From NCBI GenBank assembly GCA_039649115.1, contig JBBWZQ010000321.1:1-9019 (forward strand): a DNA stretch of 9,019 nucleotides, written 5' to 3'. Below, piece after piece: positions 7,001 to 9,019 of the stretch; position 1 is the stretch's first letter, and each line of letters starts with the position of its first letter. Made by a program: the position numbers and the translations under genes. Below the pieces are notes generated by a model that searched no databases, was not told the DNA's origin, and was given only the letters and a program-made list of their open reading frames with translations. This DNA comes from DATEJJ01 sp039649115. GTDB taxonomy: Bacteria > Actinomycetota > Actinomycetes > Mycobacteriales > Micromonosporaceae.

Positions 7001-9019
7001 CGAGGTGGACAGCACGCGCAGCGCGTCGGCGTACCGGCCGATCCGGTGGTAGGCGGCGCCCAGGCCGGTACGCGCCTGGGCCAGCGCGTCCGGTTCGGCG
7101 TGCGCCGCCAGTGCCAGTGCCTGCTCGAAGTAGCCGACCGCCTCGGCCGGTGCCAGGTCGGCCAGCGCCTGCGTACCAGCCGCCGCGCAGGTCCCGAACA
7201 CCCGGGCGGGGGACGCCTGCGTCGCGCCGCGCAGGTAGTGACCGGCCAGCGCGTACACCTGCCCGGCGCCACCGGACGGGTTGGCCTCCAGGGCGAGCGC
7301 GGCGCGCTGGTGCAGCCGGCTCAGTTCGGTCTCGTCGACGCCGTCGAGCAGCGCGGCGCGCAGCGACTCGTGCACGAACGCGTAGCGCGCCTCCCGGAAC
7401 TCCAGCACACCCTGGCCGATCGCGGCGGCGAAGATCGCGTCCGCCGGTACCCGGTCGAACTCGCCGATCCGGGCGGCCAGGTCGGGCGCGAAGGACCGGC
7501 CGAGCACGGCCCCGGCGGCGAGCAGCCGCCGGGCCGGCGGGTCCAGCCGGTCCGCCCGGCGCCGCACCAGGTCCGCCATGTCCTCGAACGGCGCCACCCC
7601 GGCCAGCCCGTCGACGTCCAGGGTCCAGCCGTGCCACGCCCGCACGATCAGCCCCGCGTCCAGCACGCGGCCCAGGTGGTCGAGTGTCGCGGCCGGGATG
7701 CCGCCGCTGCCGTCCGCGAGCCGCTCGGCCAGCTCCATGTCGATGCGGACGCCGAAGGCCGCGTGCCGGATGAGCTCCGCCGTGCGGGCCCGGTCCAGCG
7801 GGGCCAGGCCCACCGTCAGGTCCACGACGCCGGTCTGGTCCAGTTCGTGCGGATCGGTCGCGGTGGCGACCACGAGCAGCGGCGCGTCCGGCAGCAGCGT
7901 CGCCATCTGGTGCAGCACCCGGCGGGTGCCGCCGTCCAGCCACTGCACGTCGTCCAGGCACAGCAACAGGCCCGCACCCTCCCGCGGATCCGCTCCGTTG
8001 GAGCTGGTGCGGGCCAGCTCGGCGAGGAACACGGCGACGGCGTGGGAGAACGCCTCGTGCCCCTCGTCGTCAACGGCCACCGACAGCGTGTCGGCCAGCG
8101 CCGGGGACAGCCGGGCGAGCAGCGGAGCGGCGTACCCGGCGGCCGCGCGCACCCGGTGCAGCAGCGCCGAACGTCGCGGTTCGGCCAGCTGTCGGCAGGC
8201 GGCCAGGTAGGCGTCGACCGCGGCGCGCAGTGGGGCCAGCGGCGGCGCGTCCCGGGCACACGCGGCGCGCAGCACGCCGAAGCCGTCGCCACCCACCCGG
8301 GTCGTCAGCTCGTCGAGCAGCCGGCTCTTCCCGCTGCCCGGCGCTCCGGACAGCAGCACGGCGCCGCCGTGCCCGTCCCGGGCGGTGTCCCAGCGCTCCA
8401 GCAGAGCGGCCAGCTCGCGGGCGCGGCCGGTCAGCGGTACCTGCCGTCGCTGGCCCGCCGGCTCGTCGAAGCGACCCAGCACCGGCGTCGCGTCCGGGGC
8501 CGCCGCGAGGATGCCGAGGTCGGCGATGAGACCGGCGCAGCTCTGGTACCGGTCCGCGGGCTCCTCGGCCAGCAGCTTGGCGATCACCCCGGCCAGCCCG
8601 GGCGGTACCGCGGAAGGCGGCGCGACCGGCCGCCGCCCGGCCACGCACTCCGCCATCACCCCACCGAGCGAGTACAGGTCGGCCCGCGCGTCGACGGCAT
8701 CCGCGCCGACCCGCAAGCTCTCCGCGGAAGTCTCGACGCGGACCCGCAAGCTCTCCGCGGAAGCCTCGGCGCGGACCCGCAAGCTCTCCGCGGAAGCCTC
8801 GGCGCGGACCCGCAAGCTCTCCGCGGAAGCCTCTGCGCGGAACCGCAAGCTCTCCGCGGAAGCCGCGGCGCGGACCCGCAAGCTCCCCGCGGAAGTCTCG
8901 GCGCGGAACCGCAAGCTCTCCGCGGAAGCCGGCCGGGCGGCGAGCCCGAAGTCGGTCAAGCGGGCCCGGGCGTCCTCCTGTATGAGGATGTTCGCCGGCT
9001 TCACGTCGCCGTGCACCAG
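4055..9019 (-). CDS. Giant Ser/Thr kinase-STAND ATPase-TPR-GAF-GAF-degenerate GGDEF signalling protein (N-terminus off window)
   Basis: At least 1,654 residues are visible. Residue 1 here is the codon at 9016; one more codon is seen at the edge, and the kinase N-lobe lies outside. Order: kinase C-lobe 2-170, with catalytic loop HGDVKPAN and DFG at 22-24. The activation segment is filled by repeats at about 31-104, and DARADLYSLGG (D113) follows with no visible APE motif. STAND/AAA_16-type ATPase from about 180: Walker A GAPGSGKS 224-231, Walker B LLLCLDD 350-356. TPR-like helical region about 560-1160. First GAF about 1175-1320, a short coiled linker, second GAF about 1345-1475. GGDEF about 1490-1651, with signature GGGEF 1564-1568 and RTTD 1555-1558. 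The layout recalls multi-sensor kinases that pair kinase, ATPase, TPR and GAF with an output domain. Expected role: a cytoplasmic sensor integrating ligand and nucleotide signals. The GGDEF is probably not catalytic. No frameshift is needed across the open frame. Targets are unknown. Confidence 0.92.
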   Translation of the reverse strand: MVHGDVKPANILIQEDARARLTDFGLAARPASAESLRFRAETSAGSLRVRAAASAESLRFRAEASAESLRVRAEASAESLRVRAEASAESLRVRVETSAESLRVGADAVDARADLYSLGGVMAECVAGRRPVAPPSAVPPGLAGVIAKLLAEEPADRYQSCAGLIADLGILAAAPDATPVLGRFDEPAGQRRQVPLTGRARELAALLERWDTARDGHGGAVLLSGAPGSGKSRLLDELTTRVGGDGFGVLRAACARDAPPLAPLRAAVDAYLAACRQLAEPRRSALLHRVRAAAGYAAPLLARLSPALADTLSVAVDDEGHEAFSHAVAVFLAELARTSSNGADPREGAGLLLCLDDVQWLDGGTRRVLHQMATLLPDAPLLVVATATDPHELDQTGVVDLTVGLAPLDRARTAELIRHAAFGVRIDMELAERLADGSGGIPAATLDHLGRVLDAGLIVRAWHGWTLDVDGLAGVAPFEDMADLVRRRADRLDPPARRLLAAGAVLGRSFAPDLAARIGEFDRVPADAIFAAAIGQGVLEFREARYAFVHESLRAALLDGVDETELSRLHQRAALALEANPSGGAGQVYALAGHYLRGATQASPARVFGTCAAAGTQALADLAPAEAVGYFEQALALAAHAEPDALAQARTGLGAAYHRIGRYADALRVLSTSLAAAPGGLSRARIGSRIASVHRDLWDAPAALSAVHQALAALGRPLPRRLVPLALAGLAALLAGLFVEWTGWGFGSARGSRRERYRLRAELLESGALAALLDHDTGRSVPMLLAALYPAARLGPSHEYVSIRAAVAGYRQILRWGRPRRGMARVVAAAAQLADPAAAAWVGWSNRVAPYLAGRGDIRHLARDVTTDTALIAVGPYVSVVGTGCVQLTVAGRTRDAQALHEAVRARLTGVPSGVDSQDQMLSVTAAMVCAAQGQVTEAADALRQAAADPRGLGCRSRWSILLLARLQAALERRDLGAHWDEFAVQAAQLGRRALFVSHRSLYVYLSYARIEQALGAPAERRAAAVAAARDAVHWLGRFAGSPRPRRARGSATRQPRRARGTKQLAAHHRVACAYLRHLAGDHEGALDALAAADRVLRRAAAPLASFEAARLRARANAAAGRSGEALGHAMSAVFTAEQEGWPHRARWIREEFAAAPPAGAAHPSIETNGVLDRRRLAALEQMSLAASRTLDPAELARIALDEMIRILAAERAYLFLGEPGGALLPHLGRDGAGNDLALLAGAGPALVEQVWRSGEPVVVTGAGEEPARGPRSVMAAPLQVDGRLLGVVYLDSRVAKGIFTRADIGLLGAVANQLAAALETARAAQLALAARSAKRQREVAETLRDASARLSAVLDPDEVLRQLCATLRAVATADQCWLVRVDGEKLTVWREADDPAAIEVLGERSAALAALLTAAGPIVGRPGTAPPLAVTGGTRVRSWLAVPLRDRDGTAGLVLVGTTAPGAYRDTDVEIAAALAGQGMLAYHNARLFAQVRLLASTDALTGLANRRRFVELADHEVALTRRRGTQCTAMMVVIDQVGDQVIRTVARRLRHTLRTTDLLGRSGGGEFALLLPDAGTGSRALAQRLCAAIANTPVDTDAGPVRVTVSVGVAYLHSDDPDTASLLSRADLAMNRAREAGRNRVVVIDETPDDTR
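4391..4411. repeat. 9-bp direct repeat at the shortened part of the GGDEF domain
   Basis: CACCTGGTC occurs at 4391-4399 and 4403-4411 (coding strand GACCAGGTG twice, 12 bases apart, encoding D-Q-V-G-D-Q-V). It lies exactly where the family normally has an extra 11-13 residues containing FKxxND. It could be a footprint of the deletion event; that reading is inference. Confidence 0.5.
5838..5887 (-). repeat. Second site of the 33-bp repeat family (one full unit plus a core), read in another frame
   Basis: The core CCGCGAGCTCTCCGCGG occurs at 5838-5854 and again at 5871-5887, 33 bases apart. The intervening 16 bases, TTGCCTCGTCGCGGAT, match the array spacer at most positions; the full unit agrees at about 28 of 33 bases with the 8711 array. 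Here the coding frame is shifted by one base relative to the array, so the product reads PRRARGSATRQ then PRRARG, an Arg-rich insert in the TPR-like region. The same DNA giving different peptides points to a DNA-level repeat element. Confidence 0.9.
8711..8941 (-). repeat. 33-bp tandem repeat array inside the kinase activation segment (7 units)
   Basis: Seven consecutive units start at 8711, 8744, 8777, 8810, 8843, 8876 and 8909, exactly 33 bases apart. The plus-strand core CCGCAAGCTCTCCGCGG is identical in six units and has one change (T to C) in the sixth. The 16-base remainder varies slightly around AAGCCTCGGCGCGGAC, and the seventh unit decays after about 22 bases. On the coding strand each unit gives 11 residues close to SLRVRAEASAE, predicted helical with alternating charge. 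The number of units can change without shifting frame. It sits between DFG and the DARADLYSLG segment of the kinase. Confidence 0.97.

Noticed and set aside
4068..7961. Open frame of about 1,300 codons on the minus strand, one frame off the giant gene
   Set aside because: Arg/Pro/Gly/Ala-rich low-complexity translation with no motif; a by-product of high GC and strong third-position bias in the real frame.
8711..8941. CRISPR-like appearance of regularly spaced repeats
   Set aside because: The whole 33-bp unit repeats, including the 16 bases between cores; there are no unique spacers, and the array is in frame inside a coding region.

Overview
The window is very GC-rich (roughly three quarters G+C by eye). 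Codons strongly favour G/C at the third position, and genes are packed with almost no intergenic DNA. This fits a high-GC actinomycete; a Micromonosporaceae-type genome is my guess, but nothing in the window fixes the genus. There are five protein-coding genes, two of them cut by the window edges. I see no RNA genes, insertion sequences or CRISPR arrays, and no gene-free stretch longer than 35 bases.

Left part (2..1468, +): the 3' three quarters of a gamma-glutamyltransferase precursor, with the autocatalytic threonine and substrate-binding motifs intact. It runs tail to tail into a two-component system on the minus strand: an OmpR-type response regulator (2789..3478) followed 28 bases later by its membrane histidine kinase (1444..2760). 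The last 25 bases of the histidine kinase gene and the transferase gene overlap. The kinase translation start lies in an 18-bp tandem duplication, giving two equivalent ribosome-binding-site/GTG pairs.

Middle (3479..4062): a 35-bp divergent control region separates the response regulator from a small plus-strand gene for an unrecognised membrane-anchored, proline-rich-linker protein. The region holds a tandem AACGGT repeat and overlapping -10-like hexamers. The small gene is the obvious candidate local target of the two-component system.

Right part (4055..9019, -, N-terminus off the window): a giant multidomain signalling protein. Its order is Ser/Thr kinase C-lobe, STAND/AAA-type ATPase, a long TPR-like helical region, GAF, GAF, GGDEF. 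Three features stand out. (1) The kinase activation segment, where a GT..Y.APE motif is expected, is filled by seven 33-bp tandem repeats encoding SLRVRAEASAE-like units. (2) The same 33-bp repeat family occurs about 2.8 kb away in the same gene, read in another frame, so it behaves as a DNA-level repeat element that tolerates coding sequence. (3) The GGDEF domain has lost its FKxxND loop and its signature acidic residue (GGGEF), but keeps a correctly spaced RxxD I-site. It therefore looks like a c-di-GMP sensor rather than a synthase. Together these suggest a large sensor protein in which nucleotide, small-ligand (GAF) and possibly c-di-GMP signals feed into an atypical kinase. That functional model is inference.
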